This document shows, piece after piece, positions 7,049 through 15,455 of a stretch of DNA of 51,119 nucleotides. The notes under the pieces were generated by a model. It had not been told where the DNA came from and did not search any database. It worked only from the letters and a program-made list of their open reading frames with translations. This DNA is from Bradyrhizobium acaciae (GTDB lineage Bacteria > Pseudomonadota > Alphaproteobacteria > Rhizobiales > Xanthobacteraceae): positions 1 through 51,119 of the forward strand of contig NZ_JACMYK010000043.1 in NCBI RefSeq assembly GCF_020889785.1, written 5' to 3'. Within the stretch, counting starts at the first letter, position 1; each line of letters starts with the position of its first letter. The translations under genes were made by a program, and so were the position numbers.

Positions 7049-8413
7049 TCAGTCCGCCTTCGGCGGCGCCGACGCCGGTTGCGCGGCGGCTTGCGGGGCG
7101 CGGCCGACGATCACGGTGAGCAGGCCGTTACCCCAGAGCTTCCTGGCCACCCGCTTGGCGTCGTCGAGCGTCACCGCATCGACGATGGCATTGCGCTTCT
7201 CGATGTAGTCGATCGGCAGCTTGTCGAGCTGGTATTGCAGCATCGCCTGCGCGAGCTTGGAGGAGGTGTCGAGCGCCAGCATCTGCGAGCCCTTCAGATA
7301 CGACTTCGCCTCGTCGAGCTCCTGCTGCGTCGGACCGTCCTCGGCGATGCGGCGGATTTCCGCATCGATCGCATCGACGGTCTGTCCGGCGCGGTCGGCG
7401 CGGGTGCCGGTGTTGCCGATGAACAGTGCGGAGTGGTCCATCCAGAGCAGCGATTCGTAGATCGAATAGGCCAGCCCGCGCTTCTCGCGCACTTCCTTGT
7501 AGAGCCGCGACGACAGCCCGCCGCCGCCGAGAATGTGGTTCACCACATAGGCGGCCATGAAGTCCGGGTCATGCCGGTTGATGCCGGGGCCGCCGAAGGT
7601 GACGACGGTTTGCGGCACGTCGAGCGGAACAAAGGCGCGCTGCGGCGGCTTGGCCGCCACGACGTCGATAATCGGCGTCAATTCGGCCTTCGCCGGCAGG
7701 CTGCCGAAGGTCTTGTCGAGCAGCTTGCCGAGCGTCTCCGGGTCGACGTCGCCGACCACGGCGATGCGCAGCGTGTCCTTCGCGACGATGCGGCGGGTAT
7801 ATTCCTTCAGGTCCGATATCTCGATCGTCGGCACGCTCTCCAGCGTGCCGGTGGCCGTTCTGGCATAGGGATGATCGCCGAATGCGAGCTCGAGGAACTT
7901 GCGGCCGGCCAGCGACGACGGATTGGTCGATTCGCGGCGCAGGTTCGAGATCACCTGGGCGCGGATGCGCTCGACGTCCTTGGCCTCGAAGTGCGGCGAG
8001 GTCAGCGCCATCCGCAGCAGGTCGTAGGCTTCGTCCTTGTTGTCCTTGAGCATGCGCAGCGAGCCACGGAATTGATCGCGGTTCGCTGCGAAGCTCAGCT
8101 CGATGGCGCGGCGCTCGAGCCGCTCATGATAGGTCTTGGAATCGAGATCGCCGGAGCCCTCGTCGAGCAGGTCGGCGACCAGATTGCCGACGCCGGGCTT
8201 GCCGGGCGGATCCTGGCTGGCGCCGCCGCTGAAGGAATATTCCATCGCGATCAGCGGCACGGTCGCATCCTGCACGAACCACGCCTCGATGCCGCCGGGC
8301 GACACCAGCCGCTGGATCTTGGCCGCGGCCTGCGAGGGAGCCGATGACAGTGTCAGCAGCGCGGCGCAGGCGCCGCCGATCAGCGCCGCGCGGCGGGTGA
8401 GGGAATAGGTCAC
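7049..8413 (-). CDS. M16-family peptidase homologue lacking the zinc motif
   Basis: This 454-residue protein starts with GTG at 8413, overlapping the TGA of the upstream M16 gene (GTGA). The N terminus has a twin-arginine-like signal (SLTRRAALIGGACAAL) ending near SQA. Both M16 domains are present, including the conserved GGGLSSRLYKEVREKRGLAY block. Where active pitrilysins have HxxEH, this protein reads LVADLLDEGSGD, so it should not bind zinc catalytically. Such partners usually pair with an active M16 subunit as in mitochondrial processing peptidase, and the active partner is the gene just upstream. It acts in the periplasm on unknown peptides. Confidence 0.9.
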   Translation of the reverse strand: MTYSLTRRAALIGGACAALLTLSSAPSQAAAKIQRLVSPGGIEAWFVQDATVPLIAMEYSFSGGASQDPPGKPGVGNLVADLLDEGSGDLDSKTYHERLERRAIELSFAANRDQFRGSLRMLKDNKDEAYDLLRMALTSPHFEAKDVERIRAQVISNLRRESTNPSSLAGRKFLELAFGDHPYARTATGTLESVPTIEISDLKEYTRRIVAKDTLRIAVVGDVDPETLGKLLDKTFGSLPAKAELTPIIDVVAAKPPQRAFVPLDVPQTVVTFGGPGINRHDPDFMAAYVVNHILGGGGLSSRLYKEVREKRGLAYSIYESLLWMDHSALFIGNTGTRADRAGQTVDAIDAEIRRIAEDGPTQQELDEAKSYLKGSQMLALDTSSKLAQAMLQYQLDKLPIDYIEKRNAIVDAVTLDDAKRVARKLWGNGLLTVIVGRAPQAAAQPASAPPKAD

Positions 8414-9798
8414 GAGCGCTTCTCCTCGCGTTTCGGCGCGGTATCCTTGATCAGATAGCCGGTCACCGATCGCTTCTTGTCGAGCCAGGTGGCGGCAGCA
8501 GTGCGCACCTGCTCGGCGGTGACGGCGCGAATCCGTTCCGGCCAGCTCCTGATGTCGTCGATGCTGAGCCCGGTGGTCAGCGCGCCGCCATACCAGCGCG
8601 CCAGCGTCGCCTGGTTGTCCTGGGCGTAGATCGCCTCCGCGATGAGCTGGGTCTTGACCCGCTCGAGATCCTCGGCGCGCGCGGGGTTCTGTGCGAGGTC
8701 GGCGATCACCTTGTCGATCGCGTCCTCGATCTGCGCGAATTCGACGCCCGGCTTCGGCGTCACCGAGATCGAGAATTGCGACGGATCGAGCGCGGTGCCC
8801 TGGTAGCCGGCGCCGGTCGAGATTGCGAGACCCTTGTCGATCACCAGCGCGCGGTAGAGATAGGAATTGGCGCCGCCGCCCATCAATTGCGCGAGCACGT
8901 CGAGCGTCTGGCTCTCGCCTGCCGCCCCGGTTGTCGCCGACGGCACCAGGTAAGAGCGGCGCCAGCTCGGCTGCTCGACACGCGGATCCGACAGCGTCAC
9001 TGTGCGTGGTGCGGCCGGCGTCGGTTCCTGCGGCCGGACGCGCTTCTCGGAGATCGCACGTTGCGCCGGGATCGGGCCGAAATTCTTCTCGACCAGCGGG
9101 CGGATATCCTTGGCGTCGACGTCACCGGCGATGACCAGGATCGCGTTGTTCGGCGCGTAGAAGCGCCGGTAGAAGGCGAGCGCATCCTCGCGGTCGAGCT
9201 TCTCGATCTCCTGGTGCCAGCCGATCACCGGCCGGCCGTAGGGATGGTTGAGATAGAGCGCGGCCATGATCTGCTCGGTGAGCCGGGCATCCGGGTTGTT
9301 GGCAACCCGCATGTTGAACTCCTCGAGCACGACGTCGCGCTCCGGCAGCACGTTCTCGTCCTTGAGGATCAGGCCGGTCATGCGGTCGGCCTCGAACTCC
9401 ATCATGGTGGGCAGCTGCTCGCGCGGCACGCGCTGGAAGTAGCCGGTGTAGTCGCTGGAGGTGAAGGCGTTCTCGTTGCCGCCGACGCGCAGCACGGTCT
9501 GCGAGAACTCGCCGGCCGGGTGCTTGGCGGTCCCCTTGAACATCAGATGCTCGAGGAAATGCGCAAGGCCCGATTTGCCGGGCGTCTCGTCGGCGGAGCC
9601 CACCTTGTACCAGATCATCTGCGTGACGACGGGCGTGCGGTGATCGGGGATCACCACGACCTGCAGGCCGTTGTCGAGCGTGAAGCTGGCGGGACGTTCC
9701 GAGGTGACGGTGGTCTGGGCGCGGAGGCTGGCGCCCGTCAGCGGGATTGTTGAAACAAATGCCGCAGCAAACAGGGCAATCGAGCGAGAGCGCATCAC
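8410..9798 (-). CDS. M16-family zinc metallopeptidase (pitrilysin-like)
   Basis: This 462-residue exported peptidase has a signal peptide (residues 1-28, ending SLRAQ). The inverted zinc motif HFLEH lies in SGLAHFLEHLMFKGT, and the downstream metal-ligand glutamate is in the VVLEEFNMR region, so the site looks intact. A second, non-catalytic M16 domain follows (GGGANSYLYRALVIDKGLA). It overlaps the inactive partner gene by four bases, so the two are translationally coupled and probably form a heterodimer. It lies downstream of lspA and an exported unknown, an order common in this group. ATG at 9798 and at 9795 are equally possible starts. Confidence 0.93.
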   Translation of the reverse strand: MMRSRSIALFAAAFVSTIPLTGASLRAQTTVTSERPASFTLDNGLQVVVIPDHRTPVVTQMIWYKVGSADETPGKSGLAHFLEHLMFKGTAKHPAGEFSQTVLRVGGNENAFTSSDYTGYFQRVPREQLPTMMEFEADRMTGLILKDENVLPERDVVLEEFNMRVANNPDARLTEQIMAALYLNHPYGRPVIGWHQEIEKLDREDALAFYRRFYAPNNAILVIAGDVDAKDIRPLVEKNFGPIPAQRAISEKRVRPQEPTPAAPRTVTLSDPRVEQPSWRRSYLVPSATTGAAGESQTLDVLAQLMGGGANSYLYRALVIDKGLAISTGAGYQGTALDPSQFSISVTPKPGVEFAQIEDAIDKVIADLAQNPARAEDLERVKTQLIAEAIYAQDNQATLARWYGGALTTGLSIDDIRSWPERIRAVTAEQVRTAAATWLDKKRSVTGYLIKDTAPKREEKRS

Positions 9799-9947
9799 GG
9801 TCCTTATGAAAGCCCGGACATACGGCCGGGACGTGAAAGCAGGCCATCGTACACGGTCGCGCCCGTGCCCGTCGTCACGAACCGGAGAGACGCAGGTCTC
9901 CCCGCATTAAGCTTTGCTCATGTCAGCCTTCGCCCGCGGAGGCCAAA

Positions 9948-10038
9948 AGATCGCGCCAAGAGATCGAACCAAGAGATATCGCCAAGCGATCACGCCAAGA
10001 GGTCACGGCAACAGATCACGCCAATCGATCACTGCACC
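9948..10038. repeat. Seven tandem 13-bp repeats (AGATCRCGCCAAG-like)
   Basis: Consecutive 13-base units start at 9948, 9961, 9974, 9987, 10000, 10013 and 10026: AGATCGCGCCAAG, AGATCGAACCAAG, AGATATCGCCAAG, CGATCACGCCAAG, AGGTCACGGCAAC, AGATCACGCCAAT, CGATCACTGCACC. The phase is kept although units differ at one to several positions. The last unit overlaps the stop codon of the exported unknown, and the array lies in the gap before the M16 operon. The length is not a multiple of three, so it is not a coding repeat. Confidence 0.85.
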
Positions 10039-10760
10039 GGTTTTCCGGTCATGACGTCATACTGGCCCTCTTTTCCCACCGGCAGCATCGGGCCTGTGCC
10101 ATAGGCAAAGCCCGTGGACGGCGTCTGGTAGCCCGGCGGCGGCTCGGTCAGGGATTCGCGCGTCGGCTCGCCCTTGAACGGCTTGGACTCGCTGCTGTTT
10201 CCCTTGAATATGCCGAGCAGACCGCCGGTGTAACCGAGCTGGTTCGGCATCAGCGACGGATTGGTGCTTACGCCGGGCTCGATTGGCTCCTTCCGGCCGT
10301 CGGTGGCGGTCTGCTGCTTGCGGCCCGCCTCGATCTCGGCCGGTGTCAACGCCACCGCCGACTGCCACGGCTCCTTCTTCACTTCCTTCTTGCGCGCCGC
10401 GATCGCGGCCTTGCGCGCGGCGATATCAGGGTCTTTCGGCCAGTTCGGCGCGTTGACCTGGGCGGCCGAGGAGGGCGGGGGCAGGTCGAGCTTGGGCGGC
10501 ACCACCAGCGGCGAGCGCTCGCGGTAGTCGATGCCCTTGCTGGCCGCGCTCTTGGCGCCGAGACCGGTCATCAGATTGTCGACGATCCGTTCTTCGAAGG
10601 TCAGCCCGTCATCGCCGTCGTCGTCATCGTCGCCGGCACGCACCGGACCGGCCGTCATGACCAGGCCGATTCCGGCCGCGACGAATGCCAGATGCAGGCC
10701 GCGCATCAGCGGCAGCCGGGACGTCTCGATCAGGTAACCGCGGGCTTTGGTGTTGCGCAT
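10029..10760 (-). CDS. Exported protein of unknown function with an acidic stretch
   Basis: This 243-residue protein has a hydrophobic signal segment (about residues 19-41, ending PVRA) followed at once by an acidic run (GDDDDDGDDG). The rest is rich in proline, lysine and alanine with little predicted fold, including a lysine/alanine helix (DIAARKAAIAARKKEVKK) and the phrases LGYTGGLLGIF and GFAYGTGPMLPVGKEGQYDV. I do not recognise a domain. It lies between lspA and the M16 pair on the same strand and may be co-transcribed. The start is uncertain: ATG at 10760 gives a 41-residue leader, and ATG at 10706 gives a more usual signal peptide, but neither has a strong ribosome site. Confidence 0.7.
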   Translation of the reverse strand: MRNTKARGYLIETSRLPLMRGLHLAFVAAGIGLVMTAGPVRAGDDDDDGDDGLTFEERIVDNLMTGLGAKSAASKGIDYRERSPLVVPPKLDLPPPSSAAQVNAPNWPKDPDIAARKAAIAARKKEVKKEPWQSAVALTPAEIEAGRKQQTATDGRKEPIEPGVSTNPSLMPNQLGYTGGLLGIFKGNSSESKPFKGEPTRESLTEPPPGYQTPSTGFAYGTGPMLPVGKEGQYDVMTGKPVQ

Positions 10761-10862
10761 CGCGCTATTCCCATCTCAAAATTCGCCAAGGCGATCACTG
10801 GCTTAGCGCTCAGTTCCGCTGGGTGCAGGTCAACCGCGCCGACAGGCTCGTATCGGCCGGGA

Positions 10863-11360
10863 TCAGGGCGCTTTTACGGCGGGGGTCCCCATGACGGAAT
10901 CATACAATAGGGCCGCCACGCCAGCAACGATCGCCACGTCGGCGAGGTTGAAGATGTACCAATTGAAGGTTTTTCCACCGATCTCGACATGAAACAGGGC
11001 AAAATCGACCACCGCGCCATAGGCGAAGCGGTCGATGCCGTTGCCGATGGCACCGCCGATGATCAGGCCGAGCGAAACTGTCGCAAGCCAGGTCCGGGAG
11101 CGCGCCATCCAGATCGCCAGCGCGATCACGGCGGCGGCCTTGATCGCCATCAGCAGGATCTGGGCCGCCGGGGTCTCGCTCTGGAACCAGCCGAAGCTGA
11201 TGCCCGGATTCCAGGCCAGCACCAGGTCGAAGAACGGCGTCACCTGCACCGGGGCGTGATGCACGATGTCGAGGATATGGAGCAGCCAGAGCTTGGAGGC
11301 CTGGTCGGCAATCAGGGTCATGACCGCCGCCAGCACACCGGCGCGAACGGGGGAACTCAT
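10863..11360 (-). CDS. lspA: Lipoprotein signal peptidase (signal peptidase II)
   Basis: This 165-residue inner-membrane aspartyl protease cleaves signal peptides from lipidated prolipoproteins. Four hydrophobic segments are visible. Conserved blocks are ADQASKLW near the N terminus, NPGISFGWF, and the catalytic aspartates in GNGIDRFAYGAVVDF and FNLADVAIV. The start at 11360 (MSSPVRAGVL) avoids a palindromic repeat that the open frame would otherwise run into. It follows ileS on the same strand, a frequent bacterial pairing, with about 160 bases of repeat-containing spacer. Lgt, which acts just before it, is encoded at 48276-49118. Confidence 0.95.
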   Translation of the reverse strand: MSSPVRAGVLAAVMTLIADQASKLWLLHILDIVHHAPVQVTPFFDLVLAWNPGISFGWFQSETPAAQILLMAIKAAAVIALAIWMARSRTWLATVSLGLIIGGAIGNGIDRFAYGAVVDFALFHVEIGGKTFNWYIFNLADVAIVAGVAALLYDSVMGTPAVKAP

Positions 11361-11378
11361 CGGAGCCCCGCCATTGAC

Positions 11379-11512
11379 GTCGTCCCGGCGCAGGCCGGGA
11401 CCCATACGCCGTGCCGGGTATTGTTTGAATGACTCGGGGTCATCAACCTTCGTCCATCGAGACAGCGGTGGTTATGGGTCCCGGCCCCGTGCGCGCACTA
11501 GGCCGGGACGAC
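11379..11512. repeat. Two facing GTCGTCCCGG...GGGACCCAT palindromes
   Basis: One copy at 11379-11405 (GTCGTCCCGGC...GCCGGGACCCAT) and an inverted copy at 11470-11512 (GGTTATGGGTCCCGG...CCGGGACGAC) lie between ileS and lspA. Each can form a hairpin. The same family is seen at 38947-39067, 40508-40652 and 43455-43480. Confidence 0.75.
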
Positions 11513-11520
11513 GGTGGATG

Positions 11521-14520
11521 TTAGGCCGTGACCCCCAGCGCCTTCCATTCGCGCAGTGCCTGCGCGTCGCGCGGCGAGACGTCGGGATACTCGGGATCCG
11601 CGCCGATATCGGGGAGGATCTTCCACGACCGGGCGCACTTCGTGCCGACCGCCTTCTCGACCACCACGGCAACGCCAGGCACCGCGTCGAGGCGGAAGGC
11701 GTTAGCCGGCGCTTCGCCCTCGCGCACCTCGTAGTTCGAGGTGATGCAGACCTCGGCGAGATCGATGTCGAACAGCGTTGCCAGCATCGCGCGGTCGGCG
11801 ACGTAGATCACCGGCGAGGCCTCGAGCGACGAGCCGATCCGCTTGGCGGCGCGTTCAAGCTCGAGCGCACCGGTGACGACGCGGCGGACGTTACGGATCG
11901 TCTCCCACTTCGCGGCGAGGGTGTCGTCGCGGAACTGCTCGAGACCTTCGGGGAACAGCGTGAGATGCACCGAAGGCTCGGCGTTCGGCCGGTACATCCG
12001 CCAGGCTTCGTCGGTGGTGAAGCTCAGGATCGGCGCCAGCCATTTCAGGATCGCGTCGCAGAGCAGGTCGATCGTGGTCAGCGCCGCCTTGCGCGCCACC
12101 GAGGACGGCGGGTCGCAATACAGCGTGTCCTTGCGGATGTCGAAGTAGAACGCCGACAGCTCGGAGTTCATGAAGGCTGCGAGCGTTGCGACCACGGTCT
12201 TGTAGTCGAACGCGGCATAGGCCTTGCGGATGGTCTCGGTGTGGCCGGCCAGTTCGTGCAGCATCAGCCGCTCGAGCTCGGGCATCTCGGCAAAGGCGAC
12301 CTTCTCGCTCGGCTTGAAGTGATGCAGCGTGCCGAGCATCCAGCGGATCGAGTTGCGCAGCTTGCGATAGGTCTCGATGGTGTTCTTCAGGATCTCCGGG
12401 CCGATGCGCTGGTCGTCGGCATAGTCGGTGGCGCACACCCACAGGCGCAGGATATCCGCGCCGGAATCCTTGATCACCTTCTGCGGCTCGACCGTGTTGC
12501 CGAGCGACTTCGACATCTTGCGGCCGTTCTCGTCGAGCGTGAAGCCGTGGGTCAGCACGATGTCGTACGGCGCCCGCCCGCGGGTGCCGGCGCTTTCCAG
12601 CAGCGACGAGTGGAACCAGCCGCGATGCTGGTCCGAGCCTTCCAGATACATCACGGTGTCATCGCCGCCGTCGATCTTGCGGACGATGTTGCCGAGCTGC
12701 GGGAAGTTCTGGCGGTCTTCCAGCACGAAGGCGTGCGTGGAGCCGGAATCGAACCAGACGTCGCAGATGTCGTCGACCTTCTTCCAGTTCTCCGATGCGC
12801 GGCTCCCGAGGAAGCGCTCGCGGGCGCCGTCCATGTACCAGGCGTCGGCGCCTTCCTCCATGAACGCTTCGGTGATGCGCTGGTTGACGACCTCGTCCTG
12901 CAGGATCTCGGCCGAGCCGTCGGCGTTCTCGCGCACGAACACGGCGATCGGGACGCCCCAGGCACGCTGACGCGAGATCACCCAGTCCGGGCGGTTGGCG
13001 ATCATGCCGTTGATGCGGTTCTCGCCGGCCGGCGGCACCCATTGCGTGACCGAGATCGCCTGCAGCGCGCGGGCGCGCAGCGTGTCGCCCTTCTTGGCGT
13101 GGCCGTTCTCGGCGATGTCCTTGTCCATCGCGATGAACCATTGCGGCGTGTTGCGGAAGATCACCGGCTTCTTGGAACGCCAGGAATGCGGATACTGGTG
13201 CTTGAGGCGGCCGCGCGCCAGCAGTCTGCCGGCCTCGATCAGCGCCTTGATCACGGCCTCGTTGGCATCGCCCTTCTCGCCCTTGTCGTTGAGCACGCGT
13301 TTTCCCGTGAAGCCCGGCGCCTGCGCGGTGTAGGCGCCGTTCTCGTCGACGGTGTAGGGGATCGCAGTCGGGATGCCGCGGGCATCGAGCGCGCGGGTGT
13401 TGGCCGTCCAGACATCGAAGTCCTCGCGGCCGTGGCTCGGCGCGGTGTGCACGAAGCCGGTACCGGTGTCGTCGGTGACATGCTCGCCGTCGAGCAGCGG
13501 CACGGTGAATTCGTAGCCGCCGCCAAAGCCCTTCAACGGATGAGCGCATTCCACGGCATCCAACGTGTCGCCGGGAATATCGCGGACCTTCTCATAGGAC
13601 GTGACGCGCGCCTGCTTGAACACCTCGGCGGCGAGGGCATCGGCCAGGATCAGGAGATCGCCGGTCTTCGCCCAATTGTCCGCGGGCGCATCCGTCACCC
13701 TGTAGAGGCCATAGGCGATCTTCGGCGAGAACGAGATCGCGCGGTTGCCGGGCAGCGTCCACGGCGTGGTGGTCCAGATCACCACCGAGGCATTGGCGAG
13801 CGCGCCATGCGCCGGCGAGGTGACCGGGAATTTCACCCACACCATGTCGGAGGTGTAGTCCTCGTATTCGACCTCGGCTTCGGCGAGCGCGGTCTTCTCG
13901 ACCACGCTCCACATCACGGGCTTGGAGCCGCGATAGAGCGTGCCGTTGGCGGCGAACTTCATCAGCTCGCGGGCGATCTGCGCCTCGGCCGGATAGCTCA
14001 TCGTCTGATAGGGATGGTCCCAGTCGCCGATGATGCCGAGCCGCTTGAACTCCTCGCGCTGCACGTTGATCCAGTGCGTCGCATAGGCACGGCATTCCCG
14101 GCGGAACGCGACCATCGCGGCGGAATCGCGAAAGTCGGGCTTCTGCTTGCCCTTGGAACGGTAGTTCTCCTCCTCGATCTTCCATTCGATCGGCAGGCCG
14201 TGGCAGTCCCAGCCCGGCACGTAGTTGGAGTCGAAGCCGAGCATCTGCTGACTCTTGGTCACGACGTCCTTGAGGATCTTGTTCAGCGCGTGCCCGATAT
14301 GGATGTTGCCGTTGGCGTAGGGCGGGCCGTCATGCAGCACGAATTTGGCGCGGCCCTCGGCTTCCCGGCGGAGCTTGTCGTAGAGGCCGATGTCGTTCCA
14401 GTATTTCAGGATTTCCGGCTCGCGCTGGGGCAGGCCGGCGCGCATCGGGAATTCCGTCTGCGGCAGGTAAAGGGTCTTGGAATAGTCGTTAGCGTCGGTC
14501 TTTTGCGGCTTGTCGGACAT
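11521..14520 (-). CDS. ileS: Isoleucine-tRNA ligase
   Basis: This 999-residue class Ia synthetase charges tRNA-Ile in the cytoplasm. HIGH is present in NGNIHIGHALNKILKD (about residue 70) and KMSKS in GRKMSKSLGNTVEPQ, with the CP1 editing domain between (TTTPWTLPGNRAISF; DDTGTGFVHTAPSHG). The C terminus has the anticodon-binding domain but ends soon after it (EWKALGVTA), with no evident zinc-finger tail, as in many alphaproteobacteria. Its length is within family range. The ATG at 14520 begins MSDKPQKTDANDYSKTLYLP. It is the first gene of the ileS-lspA region. Confidence 0.97.
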   Translation of the reverse strand: MSDKPQKTDANDYSKTLYLPQTEFPMRAGLPQREPEILKYWNDIGLYDKLRREAEGRAKFVLHDGPPYANGNIHIGHALNKILKDVVTKSQQMLGFDSNYVPGWDCHGLPIEWKIEEENYRSKGKQKPDFRDSAAMVAFRRECRAYATHWINVQREEFKRLGIIGDWDHPYQTMSYPAEAQIARELMKFAANGTLYRGSKPVMWSVVEKTALAEAEVEYEDYTSDMVWVKFPVTSPAHGALANASVVIWTTTPWTLPGNRAISFSPKIAYGLYRVTDAPADNWAKTGDLLILADALAAEVFKQARVTSYEKVRDIPGDTLDAVECAHPLKGFGGGYEFTVPLLDGEHVTDDTGTGFVHTAPSHGREDFDVWTANTRALDARGIPTAIPYTVDENGAYTAQAPGFTGKRVLNDKGEKGDANEAVIKALIEAGRLLARGRLKHQYPHSWRSKKPVIFRNTPQWFIAMDKDIAENGHAKKGDTLRARALQAISVTQWVPPAGENRINGMIANRPDWVISRQRAWGVPIAVFVRENADGSAEILQDEVVNQRITEAFMEEGADAWYMDGARERFLGSRASENWKKVDDICDVWFDSGSTHAFVLEDRQNFPQLGNIVRKIDGGDDTVMYLEGSDQHRGWFHSSLLESAGTRGRAPYDIVLTHGFTLDENGRKMSKSLGNTVEPQKVIKDSGADILRLWVCATDYADDQRIGPEILKNTIETYRKLRNSIRWMLGTLHHFKPSEKVAFAEMPELERLMLHELAGHTETIRKAYAAFDYKTVVATLAAFMNSELSAFYFDIRKDTLYCDPPSSVARKAALTTIDLLCDAILKWLAPILSFTTDEAWRMYRPNAEPSVHLTLFPEGLEQFRDDTLAAKWETIRNVRRVVTGALELERAAKRIGSSLEASPVIYVADRAMLATLFDIDLAEVCITSNYEVREGEAPANAFRLDAVPGVAVVVEKAVGTKCARSWKILPDIGADPEYPDVSPRDAQALREWKALGVTA

Positions 14521-14903
14521 GAAAGCTCTGATTTGGCAGGTGCGGGCGCGGATACGCGGTCAATCGCGGGTGAAAACGGCGAAAATCCCGGTCTTGCGCC
14601 GAGCCTTCAGGCTCAGGCGGAAGCCGGGCCGCTAATCCGTATGATGCGCCGCGAAAACATGGGGTTTCCATAGCAGCCGAGCGCGGAAATCGCAAAGCCC
14701 CCGGCGGACTGTTCCGAGGGAGCCGCCCCTTAGCAAGTACCTTCACCCGTCACCCTGAGGTGCGAGCTCTTGCGAGCCTCGAAGGGTGCACGGCCCCGCT
14801 GGTGGCCGTCGACCCTTCGAGGGCCGCTGAAGAAGCGGCCACCTCCAGCGACAAAGGCGAAGCCTTTGCGCGGGGGTGACGGGTTAAGAACCGCATGTGC
14901 CCG
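14521..14903. other. 383-base gap with a large palindromic repeat
   Basis: No gene is supported here. The first 120 bases upstream of ileS should hold its promoter and leader, but I could not identify boxes or a T-box-like structure. The rest is dominated by the repeat at 14747-14883. Confidence 0.5.
14747..14883. repeat. CCGTCACCCTGAGG-type intergenic palindrome
   Basis: It begins CCCGTCACCCTGAGGTGCGAG and ends GGGGGTGACGGG, with internal TCGAAGGGTGCACGG and CCCTTCGAGG arms, so the element folds end to end. Sister copies lie at 29941-30042 and 39536-39630. This family is widespread in Bradyrhizobium-type genomes. Confidence 0.75.
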
Positions 14904-15455
14904 CTAGGCCGCCCGCCGCCGGGCCGGATTTCCGGCCACGATCGTCCCTGAGGCGACGTCCCGCGTCACCACGCTGCCGGCCCCGACCAGGGCGCCGTCG
15001 CCGATGGTGACGCCGGGCAGGATGATGGCGCCCCCACCGATCCAGACGTCGCTCCCGATCCGAATCGGGCGGCCGAATTCCAGCCCGGCGCGGCGGGTTT
15101 CGGCATCGCGCGGGTGGTCGGCGGTATAGATCTGCACTGCGGGCCCGATCTGGGTGCGATCGCCGATCATGACCTCGACCACGTCGAGGATCACGCAGTT
15201 GAAGTTGAGGAACACGCCGTCGCCGAGGCTGATATTGCTGCCGTAATCGCAGAAGAACGGCGGGCGGATCATGGCGTCCTTGCCGACCTTGTGGAAGCGC
15301 TCGGCGAGCAGCGCGTTCAACTCGGCCGCGGACGACGCGCCCGACGCATTGTAGCGTGCCATCCAGCGTTCCGCCGCGGTATGGTCGGCGGCGATCTCCG
15401 CATCCGGGCGATACAGTTCGCCCGCCAGCATTTTTTGCTTTTCAGTCTTGTTCAA
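14904..15455 (-). CDS. Sugar O-acetyltransferase (maltose/galactoside acetyltransferase type)
   Basis: This 183-residue left-handed beta-helix enzyme would transfer acetyl from acetyl-CoA to a sugar hydroxyl. The N-terminal Maa cap reads KMLAGELYRPDAEIAADHTA. The helix region has hexapeptide repeats (IGDRTQIGPAV, IGSDVWIGGGAIILPGVTIG) and the catalytic-histidine segment YTADHPRDAETR. The start is TTG at 15455, which overlaps the TGA of ribF (TTGA), so it is coupled to ribF. The sugar is unknown; NodL-like roles are conceivable but not shown by context. Confidence 0.9.
   Translation of the reverse strand: MNKTEKQKMLAGELYRPDAEIAADHTAAERWMARYNASGASSAAELNALLAERFHKVGKDAMIRPPFFCDYGSNISLGDGVFLNFNCVILDVVEVMIGDRTQIGPAVQIYTADHPRDAETRRAGLEFGRPIRIGSDVWIGGGAIILPGVTIGDGALVGAGSVVTRDVASGTIVAGNPARRRAA

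Noticed and set aside
9948..10038. Tandem repeats considered as a CRISPR array
   Set aside because: 13-base units abut one another with no unique spacers, and no cas genes are near.
11266..14673. A 1135-codon open frame on the plus strand opposite ileS
   Set aside because: It is antisense to the well-supported isoleucyl-tRNA synthetase, has a His/Gly/Arg-rich composition typical of high-GC shadow frames, and no recognisable domain.
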